Shown: positions 52,631 through 62,223, counted from the first letter of the stretch. The stretch is DNA of 64,000 nucleotides from Allobosea sp. CRIB-10 (GCF_900112185.1 NZ_FOKP01000021.1:1-64000), one strand, 5' to 3'. Program-made: numbers and translations. Notes: generated by a model from the sequence alone, not told the origin.

Positions 52631-53509
52631 TCCGTGGTCCCCGCTGAAACACTTCAGCAGCAGCGGCAGACTCGGATTGTCGTTGTCTCTGGAAGAAATT
52701 ATAGCCGCCGTCGGCGCCCGCGCCGACGGGAGCGGAATCAACGCGATATCCGGCCGGTAGATCTCGCCGGTTATGGTCAAGCCGAAGCCCTGTTCCACCA
52801 TCGTCAGCAGGGTTTCTCGGCTGACTTGTTGGATCGAGAGTTGAACCGCTCCGTCTCCGGCGCCCACCATGCGCCGGAGTATGCCAGCGAGCTCACGCCC
52901 AGCGCCATCCGAGCGAACGAGGAAGACTTCGTCACAAATGTCCTCCCACGAAAGGTGTGGTCGTGCTGCCAACTCGTGAAGCGGGGACAATGCCACGAAC
53001 AGATCTGGTTCGCAGAGACGTCGAACTTGGAACAGAGGGCTTCTGCTCGTACTCAGGCTGATTGCTGCGTCCAGTAACCCGCACTTGACCCCCAAAGAGT
53101 TTTCTTCTGAAGTGCCTTCCTCAAGCTTTACCTCGATCGTCGGATGTCGATTTCTGAATGCCGCGAGAATGTCGACGATCGGGCATCCCGGAAACGCTTC
53201 GAGCATCCCAAACCTCACAAGCCCGGTTTTGAGTTTTCGCGCGGAGCGGATCTCCGTTGCGGCGTTACGAAGGTAGCGCGCTCCCACCACCGCTTGTTGA
53301 AGGAAGCGTTCACCTTCTGGAGTCAGCCCTGCCCCAGATCGAGTACGCTCGAAGAGAGAAAAACCAAGCTGGCGTTCAAACAGCTGTACACGTCGGCTGA
53401 CGGTGGATTGCGATATCGATAGGCGTTCCGCCGCTCGGCGGAAGCTGCCAGCCTCGGCGACCTGAACGGCGTATTTCAGGTATCGGAGATCAAGAGTCAG
53501 ATCGGGCAT
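52556..53509 (-). CDS. LysR-family regulator
   Basis: A 317-residue LysR protein: HTH at residues 5-65 (LRYLKYAVQVAEAGSFRRAAERLSISQSTVSRRVQLFERQLGFSLFERTRSG) and an effector-binding domain (VRFGMLEAFPGCPIVDILAAFRNRHPTIEVKLEEG). The last 30 residues, inside the DUF2274 overlap, look non-native. Convergent LysR genes after DUF2274 are often seen on these elements. Its target is unknown. Confidence 0.88.
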   Translation of the reverse strand: MPDLTLDLRYLKYAVQVAEAGSFRRAAERLSISQSTVSRRVQLFERQLGFSLFERTRSGAGLTPEGERFLQQAVVGARYLRNAATEIRSARKLKTGLVRFGMLEAFPGCPIVDILAAFRNRHPTIEVKLEEGTSEENSLGVKCGLLDAAISLSTSRSPLFQVRRLCEPDLFVALSPLHELAARPHLSWEDICDEVFLVRSDGAGRELAGILRRMVGAGDGAVQLSIQQVSRETLLTMVEQGFGLTITGEIYRPDIALIPLPSARAPTAAIISSRDNDNPSLPLLLKCFSGDHGLIGAPRRQRSPSFGEPTVCRDEPL

Positions 53510-53739
53510 GAGACCTGTCCGATCATGATGGCGATCTCATTGGTGAACCGCCTGCCCTCGGTGCGAGGCCACCCATGCACGTGCACTTTCATCGAGCCCA
53601 CCCCCGCTAGCGCCTGGGCAAAGAGCACGTCCGTAGATCTCAGATGTGGAATCCGAGCTGAGCCCCTCAATGAGCACGACAATGTCCTAATCTGCCATAT
53701 ATGCATGCGGCAGTCATACATTTTCACACACTTGAAGTC

Positions 53740-53754
53740 TATGCGCGAAGCATA
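53740..53754. promoter_or_regulatory. TATGC-N5-GCATA operator before first MarR gene
   Basis: TATGC GCGAA GCATA, 12 bp before the start codon of the MarR-type gene. The same palindrome occurs twice upstream of the hydrolase-OsmC gene and once, with one mismatch, before the second MarR gene. Probable MarR binding site. Confidence 0.65.
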
Positions 53755-53766
53755 TATTATTGCGCT

Positions 53767-54297
53767 ATGGAGCCAGAAGTCGCCAAGTACCATTTAGGTG
53801 CATTCGCGTTGGCGGTGGCTGACTGCGTCGCCAGCGTCTCAGCCTCGTTTTCACCAAGCGGTCCGGCGACCGCTGTGATGGTGTTTCTGAGCTTGGAGCC
53901 CGGACTGCCGATCAGCGTTTTGGCAAGCCGGATCAGGCTTTCTCACGCCGGAACGGTGCGAGTAATCGATAGGCTCGAGCACGAACAGTTGGTGGAACGA
54001 CGAAGACATATCGCCGACAGGCGGGCGCGATTCATTCACCTTACCAATTCGGGGAAGAAGATAACGGGAGCCCTGCTTAAGGCACGGGAGAAGGTGATCT
54101 CCGAATGTGTTTCGCCCCTGTCACCCAATGACCTCGACATTCTAGGCGTGCTGTCGGAACGGCTGCTTGTGGCAAACGGCTTCGACAAGAATGGCTCGAT
54201 CAGTCTTTGCCATCTGTGTGGCTACAGCAGGATCGCGCCTTGTAGTAAAGCGAAGCCGGGGCGCTCACGACGCCGGAACGTCGCACCAAACGGCTGA
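53767..54297 (+). CDS. MarR-family regulator with C-terminal Cys motif (copy 1)
   Basis: A 176-residue winged-helix regulator: LEPGLPISVLASRIRLSHAGTVRVIDRLEHEQLVERRRHIADRRARFIHLTNSGKK. The C-terminus adds CHLCGYSRIAPC, which may bind metal or sense redox state. It resembles the second MarR at 61504 and probably shares its operator. I chose the ATG at 53767, just after the palindrome. The sulfur-transporter gene follows 26 bp downstream. Confidence 0.85.
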   Translation: MEPEVAKYHLGAFALAVADCVASVSASFSPSGPATAVMVFLSLEPGLPISVLASRIRLSHAGTVRVIDRLEHEQLVERRRHIADRRARFIHLTNSGKKITGALLKAREKVISECVSPLSPNDLDILGVLSERLLVANGFDKNGSISLCHLCGYSRIAPCSKAKPGRSRRRNVAPNG

Positions 54298-54323
54298 CGA
54301 TATGATTAGGCAGGCTTGTTATA

Positions 54324-55283
54324 ATGGGATCGTTTGCACTCGAACTTCTTCTATGCGTACTTGCCTTCGGGTTCGGATATGCCGTGAACCAAGGTGGAGC
54401 CTGTTTAGTGGTGGCCGCCCATGAGTTACATAAGCGACAGCCGCCGAGAATGTTCGTCGGATTTCTCGCAGCGTCGGCAGCGGCAGGCCTGGTTGCGGTC
54501 CCAATAGTCTGGACGGGAATACTGGACGCAATACTCGTACCCTCGACCAGCATCAATTTCCTCCTGCTGATCGGCGCTATCACCTTCGGCTTCGGCGCAC
54601 TCATTAATGGGACATGCCTGCTCGGATCGCTGGCGCGGCTTGGGAATGGGGAGATACGACTTCTAGCTTTACCATTGGGATTGGCGATTGGTATCCTGGC
54701 TGCCGACCATGGCAGGTTCGGCTACGATGCAACATGGCCAAGCTTGATCTCAAGACCAAGCGTAACAGGCCTTGTTACTCTCCTAGCCCTCCTTGCTGTG
54801 CTCGTGCTTGCACTCGTTTTCGTTTCCATGAAGAGCGTTCTGCGAACAAGGCAGGGTTGGTCGTTCGGCGCTTCGATGATTGGACTCGGTATCACTGGTG
54901 GACTTCTATATGCGCTCTCGCCAGCCTGGACCTTCGTAGACCTGATTCAACGCGGCCTTCCTCTCAGAATGACGCCGGCCGGCGAGGTCGCGCTCACTGC
55001 GGTGATCTCTTCGATCGCAGGCGCCCTTACCGCATCTTTTCGCCAGGGAAATCTGCGTCTCCAATTGCCAACAGCCAATGGCATTCTGCAATCTTTCGTC
55101 GGCGGCACATTGATGGGTATCGGCATCGCGCTCATACCCGGCGGGAATGATGGGTTGATCCTCGCGGCGGTTCCGACTCTTTCACCTGGCGGGATAGTCG
55201 CCTACCTTCTGATGACGATAACAATCGTCTTCGGATTTGCAGCGCGTGGTAAGTTGGTAAGACCCCGCCTTTCAAGACCATGA
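54324..55283 (+). CDS. YeeE/YedE-family sulfur transporter
   Basis: A 319-residue inner-membrane protein with about nine helices. Family signatures are the Cys-containing VNQGGACLVVA and NGTCLLGSLARLGNGEIR, and LIPGGNDGLILAAVPTLSPGGIVAYL. YeeE (TsuA) imports thiosulfate, so uptake of a sulfur compound is likely. It is probably co-transcribed with the upstream MarR gene. Confidence 0.88.
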   Translation: MGSFALELLLCVLAFGFGYAVNQGGACLVVAAHELHKRQPPRMFVGFLAASAAAGLVAVPIVWTGILDAILVPSTSINFLLLIGAITFGFGALINGTCLLGSLARLGNGEIRLLALPLGLAIGILAADHGRFGYDATWPSLISRPSVTGLVTLLALLAVLVLALVFVSMKSVLRTRQGWSFGASMIGLGITGGLLYALSPAWTFVDLIQRGLPLRMTPAGEVALTAVISSIAGALTASFRQGNLRLQLPTANGILQSFVGGTLMGIGIALIPGGNDGLILAAVPTLSPGGIVAYLLMTITIVFGFAARGKLVRPRLSRP

Positions 55284-55872
55284 TAAGGGCAACAAAGGAG
55301 TTGCCCTGCCGACATGAGCATATATCCTGACCGGGAATATCGGCTGACTAGCTCGTAAGCCTTGCAGGCCCTTGGACCATTCTGACCACTTCAAAGGCGG
55401 CCGGCCCGATGGGGCTCGCGCTCCGGGTGGACCTACGGCTCGTGGGCAAACGTCTGTCTGTACGGATGCTAGTTTGCCTCCGAGTCAGACATCGTCGGTG
55501 CCAACTGGGCCACCTTCGCCTTCCATACGGTTGATCTCGCGGGTAGCTCATTGATCTGCGCGGCTGCATTCGACTGGTGATTGAGTCTAGTAGCTCGACC
55601 AATCGAAAGATCTCGCTCGATGTCCAACCTCGACGCTGAAAAAGCGATCGCTGCGATAGGGCTGTTGAAGAAGTTTGCGATGGCATGCCTGTCGGGTTGG
55701 GGACCGCAAGCCTATAGCCGCCAGGTATCAACTGTTCTGCGGTCTTGACGAGCGGGCCCCGTTTTTTTTCGGCGCGCTCGATCAGTCGAGATCCACCGAA
55801 ACCCTTTTAGAACCGCGCTTTTCTCCGTAAGCGCTGTCGCGGGGCCACCCGGCCGAGTTTAGGTGCCCCGGG
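55284..55872. other. 589-bp gap without a supported gene
   Basis: Lower and uneven GC than the ICE backbone. The frames present have poor composition and no recognisable family. A GC-rich segment followed by eight T occurs near 55758-55769. I looked here for the lost 3' half of radC, which would mark the right end of the ICE, and did not see it. Confidence 0.5.
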
Positions 55873-56223
55873 CTACGCGTCGGCTCTCAATTTCGGTTCA
55901 ACACCACGGGCCCGCAACTCCCGCCGAAGCAAGCTCGTAAACGCCCAAGCGGGCAGGCCACCGATTTGAACCAGTCGAAAGAGCGGGAACGGGTAGGTTT
56001 CAGTTCCATCAGGCCGACTGTACAGCGCAAGAATCGAAGAGAGCGCGTCGATCTCGTATTGAGTCTGGACCGCCCTACTCGCCAGAAGCAAATTTCCGAT
56101 CTCAGCAAGCGTGGCGGGCTCTCCAAGCGACTGGATGGCTGCGATGACCCGCAGCAGAGACTGCTGGCCTAGCTCGTCGCTCGGCACAGACCTGACACGG
56201 ATCGGGAACGGAATTACCGCCAT
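55873..56223 (-). CDS. Unknown protein in the chemotaxis cluster
   Basis: A 116-residue cytosolic protein, MAVIPFPIRVRSVPSDELGQQSLLRVIAAIQSLGEPATLAEIGNLLLASRAVQTQ..., helical and of a coherent composition. It starts 5 bp after the CheW stop, so it is likely the third gene of that operon. No family recognised. Confidence 0.6.
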   Translation of the reverse strand: MAVIPFPIRVRSVPSDELGQQSLLRVIAAIQSLGEPATLAEIGNLLLASRAVQTQYEIDALSSILALYSRPDGTETYPFPLFRLVQIGGLPAWAFTSLLRRELRARGVEPKLRADA

Positions 56224-56228
56224 GGGCG

Positions 56229-56693
56229 TCAGGCCGCGAGCCGCGGTTCACCGGGCAACAGCGCACCGACCACAAGGCGCGACAGCATCCGGCCCTCCAA
56301 CGGAATGATCGCGTCCACCAAGCGTTCGCTGATGTCGCAGTCCATGGCCGGCGCCTCCTGCAACAGACTGGCCTCCACCACGAAGGTCTCCTGCACCGCA
56401 TCGACCATCAAGCCGATCACACGATCGCCGTTCTGCACCACGACAAACACGTGGCGCGAGGAGGTCTTGGTCTCGCCGAGACCCAGCCGCGAACGCAGGT
56501 CGAGCACGGGCATCACCAGGCCGCGCAGATTGATCACGCCCAGCACATAGGGCGGGGTGTGCGGCATCCGCGTGGTCTGGGTCCATCCGCGAATCTCGCG
56601 GACGGAGCGGATGTCGATGCAGAATTCCTGGTCGGCGATCTCGAAGGAGATCAGCTCGATCAGCCCGTCAGATGGCGCGTCAAGCTCAGTCAT
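56229..56693 (-). CDS. cheW: CheW coupling protein
   Basis: A 154-residue CheW protein: LISFEIADQEFCIDIRSVREI, TTRMPHTPPYVLGVINLRGLVMPVLDLRSRLGL and GLMVDAVQETFVV. It links chemoreceptors to CheA. It starts 2 bp after the MCP stop, so they form one operon. No cheA, cheY or cheR gene is in the window, so it must use components encoded elsewhere. Confidence 0.93.
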   Translation of the reverse strand: MTELDAPSDGLIELISFEIADQEFCIDIRSVREIRGWTQTTRMPHTPPYVLGVINLRGLVMPVLDLRSRLGLGETKTSSRHVFVVVQNGDRVIGLMVDAVQETFVVEASLLQEAPAMDCDISERLVDAIIPLEGRMLSRLVVGALLPGEPRLAA

Positions 56694-56695
56694 GC

Positions 56696-58501
56696 TCAGA
56701 ACTCCTCCCAACCGCCGTCGGAGGAGGCCGCCGCCGCGCGACCACCGCCCATGGCGGCGGCGACCTTGGCCCGCTGCTTCGCGACAGGATTGCGTGCGGG
56801 GGCATGCCGCCCCGGCTGCGCCAGTTCCGGGCGTGCGGCACGCGCGCCGCTGCTGCCCGTCTGGAACTGAGCCACCAGTTGCGCGAGCTCCTGCGACTCG
56901 GCTTTCAGATTGCTCGCCGCCGCCGTGGCTTGTTCCACCATGGCCGCGTTCTGCTGGGTCACCTGGTCCATCTGGTTGACGGCGGTGTTCACTTGGGCAA
57001 GGCCGGTGGCTTGTTCCTGCGAAGACAGGGCGATTTCAGAGATCAGCCCGTCGATCTCGGCGACCTTGCTGACGATGCCCACGAGCGCCTCACCGGTCTC
57101 GCCGACCAGCTTCACCCCGCGTTCGACCTGGGCGCTGGAGGTTGCGATCAGGGTCTTGATCTCCTTGGCCGCTTCCGCCGAGCGCTGGGCCAGGGCCCGG
57201 ACTTCCGAGGCCACGACGGCGAAGCCCCTGCCGGCGTCGCCGGCCCGCGCGGCCTCCACGCCGGCGTTCAGGGCCAGCAGATTGGTCTGGAAGGCGATCT
57301 CGTCGATCACCCCGATGATCTGGGTGATCTGCTTCGATGAGCTCTCGATCTCACCCATGGCGGAGACCGCCTCGCGGACCACCTCGCCAGATTTCTGGGC
57401 GTCCGTCCGGGCGGTCGAAGCCGCGCCGGAGGCCTGCTTGGCCCCCTCGGCGCTACGCTTCACCGTGGCGGTGATCTCGTCCAGCGCCGCGGCGGTCTCC
57501 TCCAGACTCGCGGCCTGTTGTTCTGTGCGTCGTGACAGGTCGTCGGACGCCGTGGCGATCTCCTCGGCCCCGCCGCCGACGCTGTTGGTCGAGTTGGAGA
57601 CCGCCGAGATGGTTTCGTCCATCATGCTCATGGCGGCGTTGAAGTCGTTGCGAACCTTCTCAAAGGTCGCGTCGATCGGCCCCTCGAGCCGATAGGTCAG
57701 ATTGTTCTTCGCCAGTTGCTCCAGGCCACCCGCGACCTGCTCCACCGCATTGACGCGGCCGGTGACGTCGGTGGCGAACTTCACCACCTTGATGACGCGC
57801 TTCTTGTCGTCGAAAATCGGATTGTAGGAGGCCTGGATCCAGACCTCGCGGCCCCCTTTGCCGAGGCGTTTGAACTCCGCAGCCGCGAACTCGCCGCCAT
57901 TCAACTTGCGCCAGAAGTCCTGGTACTCCCCGGAGCGGGCGTAGGTGGGCTCCACGAACATGCGGTGGTGCTGGCCCTTCACCTCGGCGAGGCTGTAGCC
58001 CAGGGTTTTCAGGAAATTCTCGTTGGCGGTCAGGATCTCGCCATCGGGCGTGAACTCGATCACCGCCTGGGACCGCGAGATGGCGTCCAGTTTGCCTGTG
58101 GAGTCGGCATTACGGAGCTTATCGGCGGTGGTCACCGTGGCGACCTTCACCACGCGGGTCACCACGCCCTTGGCGTTTCGCACCGGGTTATAGGAGGCCT
58201 GGATCCAGACCTCGACGCCGCCCTTGCCGATCCGCAGATATTCCTGGGTGTCGAACTCGCCGCGTCCAAGCTTGGCCCAAAAGGCGGCGTATTCGGGACT
58301 GCGGGCATAGGCCGGCTCCACGAACATGCTGTGATGCTGGCCTTTGATCTCAGCCAGGCTGTAGCCGATGGCGGCGCAGAAGTTCTCATTCGCCCCCAGG
58401 ATCTTGCCGCTCTTATCGAACTCGATGATCGCCAGGGCCTGGCCAATCGCGGCGAGCGTGCATGACGCCTCCGATCCCGAGTTAAGTTGGATGCCGAACA
58501 T
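56696..58501 (-). CDS. Cytosolic methyl-accepting chemotaxis protein, two PAS domains
   Basis: A 601-residue receptor without membrane helices. Two similar PAS domains (about 20-140 and 145-265: NENFCAAIGYSLAEIKGQHH and NENFLKTLGYSLAEVKGQHH) precede a HAMP-like linker and the signalling hairpin (EIAFQTNLLALNAGVEAARAGDAGRGFAVVASEVRALAQRSAEAAKEIK). The C-terminus ends GWEEF, like the CheR-tethering pentapeptide. I chose the ATG at 58501 with AGGAG upstream. It probably senses a cytosolic or redox signal. Confidence 0.92.
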   Translation of the reverse strand: MFGIQLNSGSEASCTLAAIGQALAIIEFDKSGKILGANENFCAAIGYSLAEIKGQHHSMFVEPAYARSPEYAAFWAKLGRGEFDTQEYLRIGKGGVEVWIQASYNPVRNAKGVVTRVVKVATVTTADKLRNADSTGKLDAISRSQAVIEFTPDGEILTANENFLKTLGYSLAEVKGQHHRMFVEPTYARSGEYQDFWRKLNGGEFAAAEFKRLGKGGREVWIQASYNPIFDDKKRVIKVVKFATDVTGRVNAVEQVAGGLEQLAKNNLTYRLEGPIDATFEKVRNDFNAAMSMMDETISAVSNSTNSVGGGAEEIATASDDLSRRTEQQAASLEETAAALDEITATVKRSAEGAKQASGAASTARTDAQKSGEVVREAVSAMGEIESSSKQITQIIGVIDEIAFQTNLLALNAGVEAARAGDAGRGFAVVASEVRALAQRSAEAAKEIKTLIATSSAQVERGVKLVGETGEALVGIVSKVAEIDGLISEIALSSQEQATGLAQVNTAVNQMDQVTQQNAAMVEQATAAASNLKAESQELAQLVAQFQTGSSGARAARPELAQPGRHAPARNPVAKQRAKVAAAMGGGRAAAASSDGGWEEF

Positions 58502-58935
58502 CGCACGCTCCTGAGGTTGCGTAATCAATCTACCCAATTTGAGCTGTTCGCGAACCCTAAGCCACGAACACAGAACACTCGGGCAAAGCTATAATATATG
58601 GAAGGTGTTAACCAAGTATGCACTCGCCGGACACCTCAGAGTGCTAGACTTGCAACTAGGAATAGTCATCTCACGCCTTCAGTTCACTGCATCATAGACG
58701 CCAGCGACACGCCCTAATCGGCGAGCGCCAGCTCCGCGCAACCTATGGTACAACTTGATTCCGGGCTCCGAGATCGGCGCACCCTAAAGCTCTGACGGCG
58801 GCGCCACATAGCATCAAACCTACGCCTAACGGGGGAAACGACGCAGTGCGAAGGTGCTTGATCGTAGTGGTCAAATCCAAGCCGAACAGCCCACGGCAGC
58901 CGATGTGACGCTATTTTGAGACGACGAACTGAATT
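58502..58935. other. 434-bp gap upstream of the MCP gene
   Basis: No gene is supported. It holds the MCP promoter (an AT-rich patch at 58585-58605 includes TATAATATATGG) and lower-GC sequence up to the IS66 element. Confidence 0.5.
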
Positions 58936-58968
58936 TGACGTCTTGCCGACCCCTGGCCAGCTGGGTCC

Positions 58969-60492
58969 TCAAACGACGCAGACCGCTTTGGCGCAGTTCC
59001 AGGGCATGAGCTCATCAATCCGGCTCTGCGGGTGGCCGCCGACGATGCGGGTCATGACGTCGTTGATGTAGGCCTGGGGATCGACGTCGTTGAGCTTGGC
59101 AGTCTCGATGAGCGAGGCGAGGGTGGCCCAGTGCTCGGCGCCGCCGTCGGAACCGGCGAACAGGGCGTTCTTGCGGGTGAGCGCCAGGGGCCGGATGGAG
59201 CGCTCGACGGTGTTGTTGTCGATCTCGACGCGGCCGTCGTCGAGGAAGAGGGTCAAGCCTTGCCAGCGCGAGAGCGCGTAGCGGATGGCTTCGGCTAGCT
59301 TGGTCTTCTGGCTTATGATCTCGAGCTTGGCGCGGAGCCAGGGTTCAAGGTCCTCGACGACCGGACTGCTTCGCTCCTGGCGGGCCGCAAGGCGGGCCTC
59401 GGGATCCTGCCCGCGGATCTCGGCCTCGATGGCGTAGAGTGCCTTGATCCGGTCCAGGGCTTCGTTGGCGATCGGAGCGGGGCCGACCGCGGCAAGTTCA
59501 TAGAAGCGACGGCGCACATGGGCCCAGCAGAAGGCCAGACGTACGCCGGTCTTGTCGGCCAGCACCCGGTAGCCGCCATAGCCATCGACCTGCAGCACGC
59601 CGGCGAAGCCTTGCAGGTGGGCCATCGGCCGCTCAGCCTTGCGGTCGGGGGCATAGACATAGGCCACGCCCGGTGGGTCCAATCCGCCACAGGGTCGGTC
59701 GTCCCGAGCATAGGCCCAGAGCTGGCCGGTCTTGGTGCGGCCACGTCCGGGATCGAGCACCGGCGCCGTCGTCTCGTCGGCGAACAGCTTCCCCGATCGC
59801 TTCAACGTCTCCAGCAACCGCTCGTGGACCGGTCGGAGCAGAAAGGCCGCGCGGCCCACCCAGTCGGCCAAGGTCGAGCGATCGAGCCTGATCCCCTGGC
59901 GGGCGTAGATCTGGGCCTGGCGGTAGAGCGGCAGGTGATCGGCATACTTGCCCACCACCACATGGGCGACGGTGGCCTCGGTGGGGATGCCGCCCTCGAT
60001 CAGCCGGGCTGGCGCCGGGGCCTGGACCACCACGTCCTCGCAGGCTCGGCAGGCGTACTTCGGCCGGCGCACCACCAGAACCCGAAGCTGGGCCGGCACG
60101 ATGTCCAGCCGCTCGGCGCGGTCCTCGCCGATCAGGTGCAGAGCGCCCGAGCAGCAGGGGCAGGTCTTGTCCTCAATATCGACCAGCGTCTCAATCCTGG
60201 GCAGGTGATCCGGCAGCGAACCGCGGTTCGCCCGACGCCGGGTTGTCGTGGCGGCGAGACGTTCGGGATCGCCCTTCTCGACCTTGGCGGCTTCGTCCGC
60301 CTCAACCTGCTGGACGTCTTCCAGCCCCAACTCCAGCTGGTCCTGCGGCAGAGTCTCCGCCCGGCGGCCGAACCGATGGCGCTGCATCTCCTTGAGGATC
60401 TGGGCCAGCCGATCGGCCCGCGCCCGCTCGGCCAGGACCATCGCCTTCAGCGTGGCCAGGTCGTCCGGGAGGGTGTCGGCGAGCGACGTCAT
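58969..60492 (-). CDS. tnpC: IS66 transposase TnpC
   Basis: A 507-residue DDE transposase: zinc-finger-like CPCCSGALHLIGEDRAERLDIVPAQLRVLVVRRPKYACRAC, then ADETTAPVLDPGRGRTKTGQLW (first Asp), VLQVDGYGGYR (second Asp) and DNNTVERSIRPLALTRKNALFAGSDGG (catalytic Glu). Full length. I chose the ATG at 60492 (MTSLADTLPDD). Confidence 0.93.
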   Translation of the reverse strand: MTSLADTLPDDLATLKAMVLAERARADRLAQILKEMQRHRFGRRAETLPQDQLELGLEDVQQVEADEAAKVEKGDPERLAATTTRRRANRGSLPDHLPRIETLVDIEDKTCPCCSGALHLIGEDRAERLDIVPAQLRVLVVRRPKYACRACEDVVVQAPAPARLIEGGIPTEATVAHVVVGKYADHLPLYRQAQIYARQGIRLDRSTLADWVGRAAFLLRPVHERLLETLKRSGKLFADETTAPVLDPGRGRTKTGQLWAYARDDRPCGGLDPPGVAYVYAPDRKAERPMAHLQGFAGVLQVDGYGGYRVLADKTGVRLAFCWAHVRRRFYELAAVGPAPIANEALDRIKALYAIEAEIRGQDPEARLAARQERSSPVVEDLEPWLRAKLEIISQKTKLAEAIRYALSRWQGLTLFLDDGRVEIDNNTVERSIRPLALTRKNALFAGSDGGAEHWATLASLIETAKLNDVDPQAYINDVMTRIVGGHPQSRIDELMPWNCAKAVCVV

Positions 60493-60571
60493 GGCCAGGA
60501 TTACAGCACATCGAACGCCGCTTGAGGCGCCTCCGCGTGGCCCCTGAGTCACCTCGTCGCAGGGGTTCCGA

Positions 60572-60928
60572 TCAGGCGATCGCCACCGGCGTCCGGGTCC
60601 GCCGGACCTCGTGGACGCGCCGCCAGTCGAGACCTTCCAGCAGGGCTCCGAGCTGGGCCGCGGTCAGCCGCATCACCCCGTCCTGGACCTTCGGCCAGCG
60701 GAACTCACCGTCCTCCAGCCGCTTGGCGTAGAGGACCAGCCCCGTGCCGTCCCAGAAGATCAGCTTGATCCGATCGGCCCGCTTGGCCCGGAACACATAG
60801 ACCACCCCTGAAAACGGATCGGTGTGCATCTGCTCCCTGACCAGGGCCGCCAGGCCCTCGGCGCCCTTGCGGAAGTCCACCGGCCGGGTCGCAACCATCA
60901 CCCGGACCGCGCCCGTCGGCCCGATCAC
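60572..60928 (-). CDS. tnpB: IS66 accessory protein TnpB
   Basis: A 118-residue IS66 Orf2 protein: VMVATRPVDFRKGAEGLAALVREQMHTDPFSGVVYVFRAKRADRIKLIFWDGTGLVLYAKRLEDG. GTG start overlaps the tnpA stop by 4 bp. Required for transposition in this family by an unclear mechanism. Confidence 0.93.
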   Translation of the reverse strand: MIGPTGAVRVMVATRPVDFRKGAEGLAALVREQMHTDPFSGVVYVFRAKRADRIKLIFWDGTGLVLYAKRLEDGEFRWPKVQDGVMRLTAAQLGALLEGLDWRRVHEVRRTRTPVAIA

Positions 60929-61347
60929 CGGGTGGCCTTCAACGCCTTGATCACCGCCGCCACGGTCTTGGCCTCCGCGCCGCGGCGCACGCGCACCACC
61001 ACGCCCTGAAACTCCAGTTCGATATCGCCGCGGCCCGTTCGGGCCGACCTCGGCCGTGACCGCTCGACCTTCTCAGAATTAACCGCCTCGACCAGCGCCG
61101 GCACGAAGCTCACCGCAGGTCCGGGATCCACGATCCGCATCTCGCGGCGCCAGCCGAACAGTTGCTGCGGGCGGATATCGTGTCGCCGCGCCACCTCCGA
61201 CACCGTCGCGCCCGGCGCCAAGGTCTCCTCGACGATCCGCGCCTTGTCGTCCGCCGACCATCGCCGACGCCCACCCACGCCGGTCAGCACCTCCAGCCGG
61301 CGAACCACAACCGGCTTAGGGTCAAGCGTAGGGTCAAAACTAGACAT
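60925..61347 (-). CDS. tnpA: IS66 accessory protein TnpA
   Basis: A 140-residue protein with an HTH: RRWSADDKARIVEETLAPGATVSEVARRHDIRPQQLFGWRREM. It is the first gene of the IS66 operon and probably binds the element ends. Confidence 0.92.
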   Translation of the reverse strand: MSSFDPTLDPKPVVVRRLEVLTGVGGRRRWSADDKARIVEETLAPGATVSEVARRHDIRPQQLFGWRREMRIVDPGPAVSFVPALVEAVNSEKVERSRPRSARTGRGDIELEFQGVVVRVRRGAEAKTVAAVIKALKATR

Positions 61348-61475
61348 GAAACGATCCGCCCAGAGGGATCGCCACCATCACCGCCAGCCTGGCTAAGGAG
61401 AAGGTGGGGTCGGGGCGACGCTTACTTTTCTCCTGAGTAGCGAGGGTGAAGAGGACCACGGTATGACTTGCTGTC

Positions 61476-61490
61476 TATGCTCCGCGCACA
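61476..61490. promoter_or_regulatory. Operator-like site before second MarR gene
   Basis: TATGC TCCGC GCACA, one base away from the palindrome TATGC-N5-GCATA, 13 bp before the start codon. It corresponds in position to the site before the first MarR gene. Confidence 0.5.
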
Positions 61491-61503
61491 TATAGATGTG
61501 TCA

Positions 61504-62025
61504 ATGGATGAACCTCGAGATAGAAACATTTTTGGGGCGTTCGCACTTATGATCAGCGACGACATCGTTCGCGCTAGTTCATCGCGGGCGCCGGAAGCTG
61601 GACCCGCCGCATCAGCGCTAGCGTTGCTCGCGCACGAGCCCGGGCTCTCAATCCGTATGCTTGCTGTCGGGGTGAGCCTTTCACATGCAGGGACCGTTCG
61701 CCTGGTGGATCGACTGGTTACCGAGGGATTGATCGAGCGTAGGGAACATTCGACAGACGGGCGCACTCGTTCCCTGTATCTTACTCCAGCCGGGAAGGTC
61801 GCGAGCGACGAGGTCCTGGCCTCGCGCGATCAGGTCATTTCAGAGGGGCTATCGATCCTCAATCCTGACGAACTGAAAATCTTATCGGACATCGCTGAAC
61901 GCGTTCTCCGAAATCGCTTGGAAAACCTCGAGCAGTCATACCGCATCTGCCGCCTGTGCTGCTACGAGGGTTGCACGAACTGCCCCATCGAAGACGAATT
62001 GCATGAACGAGGTTTAGACCGCTAG
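61504..62025 (+). CDS. MarR-family regulator with C-terminal Cys motif (copy 2)
   Basis: A 173-residue winged-helix regulator: AHEPGLSIRMLAVGVSLSHAGTVRLVDRLVTEGLIERREHSTDGRTRSLYLTPAGK. The tail CRLCCYEGCTNCP holds five Cys and could bind a metal or Fe-S cluster. It is clearly related to the MarR at 53767. The IS66 element ends 80 bp before the start, close to its promoter. Confidence 0.87.
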   Translation: MDEPRDRNIFGAFALMISDDIVRASSSRAPEAGPAASALALLAHEPGLSIRMLAVGVSLSHAGTVRLVDRLVTEGLIERREHSTDGRTRSLYLTPAGKVASDEVLASRDQVISEGLSILNPDELKILSDIAERVLRNRLENLEQSYRICRLCCYEGCTNCPIEDELHERGLDR

Positions 62026-62223
62026 AAGAGCGAGTACGCGTAGGAGCCTCGCAGTCGCCGCCTGTAGCGACGTGTCGCGCTTTCGACTCCATCCGTCAGG
62101 TATTAAGACAGCATCGCCGACTTGCTCATTGACGTGATCTGTCCAAGCGCCAGGTCGGGCGCGCGAAGTGACAGCTAGCTGATCGGCTCACAGTCCGTTC
62201 GCCTTTCTCTTTATGCGCCAAGG

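Larger units (their letters stand above)
58936..61425 (-). mobile_element. IS66-family insertion sequence
   Basis: About 2.5 kb with tnpA, tnpB and tnpC in the standard order on the minus strand. The right end near 61425 reads, on the complement, GTAAGCGTCGCCCCGACCCC, the usual IS66 terminus. The left end is less clear; GTCTTGCCGACCCC at 58940-58953 matches it in 11 of 14 positions. No 8-bp target duplication was found, so the left boundary may be altered. Confidence 0.85.

Noticed and set aside
52634..53077. Plus-strand frame of 147 codons
   Set aside because: It is antisense to a clear LysR gene.
55348..55731. Minus-strand 127-codon frame
   Set aside because: Arg/Ser-rich with no recognisable domain or good ribosome binding site; treated as non-coding.
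55284..55872. Right end of the ICE (attR)
   Set aside because: No radC 3' sequence and no repeat of the left junction could be found here.
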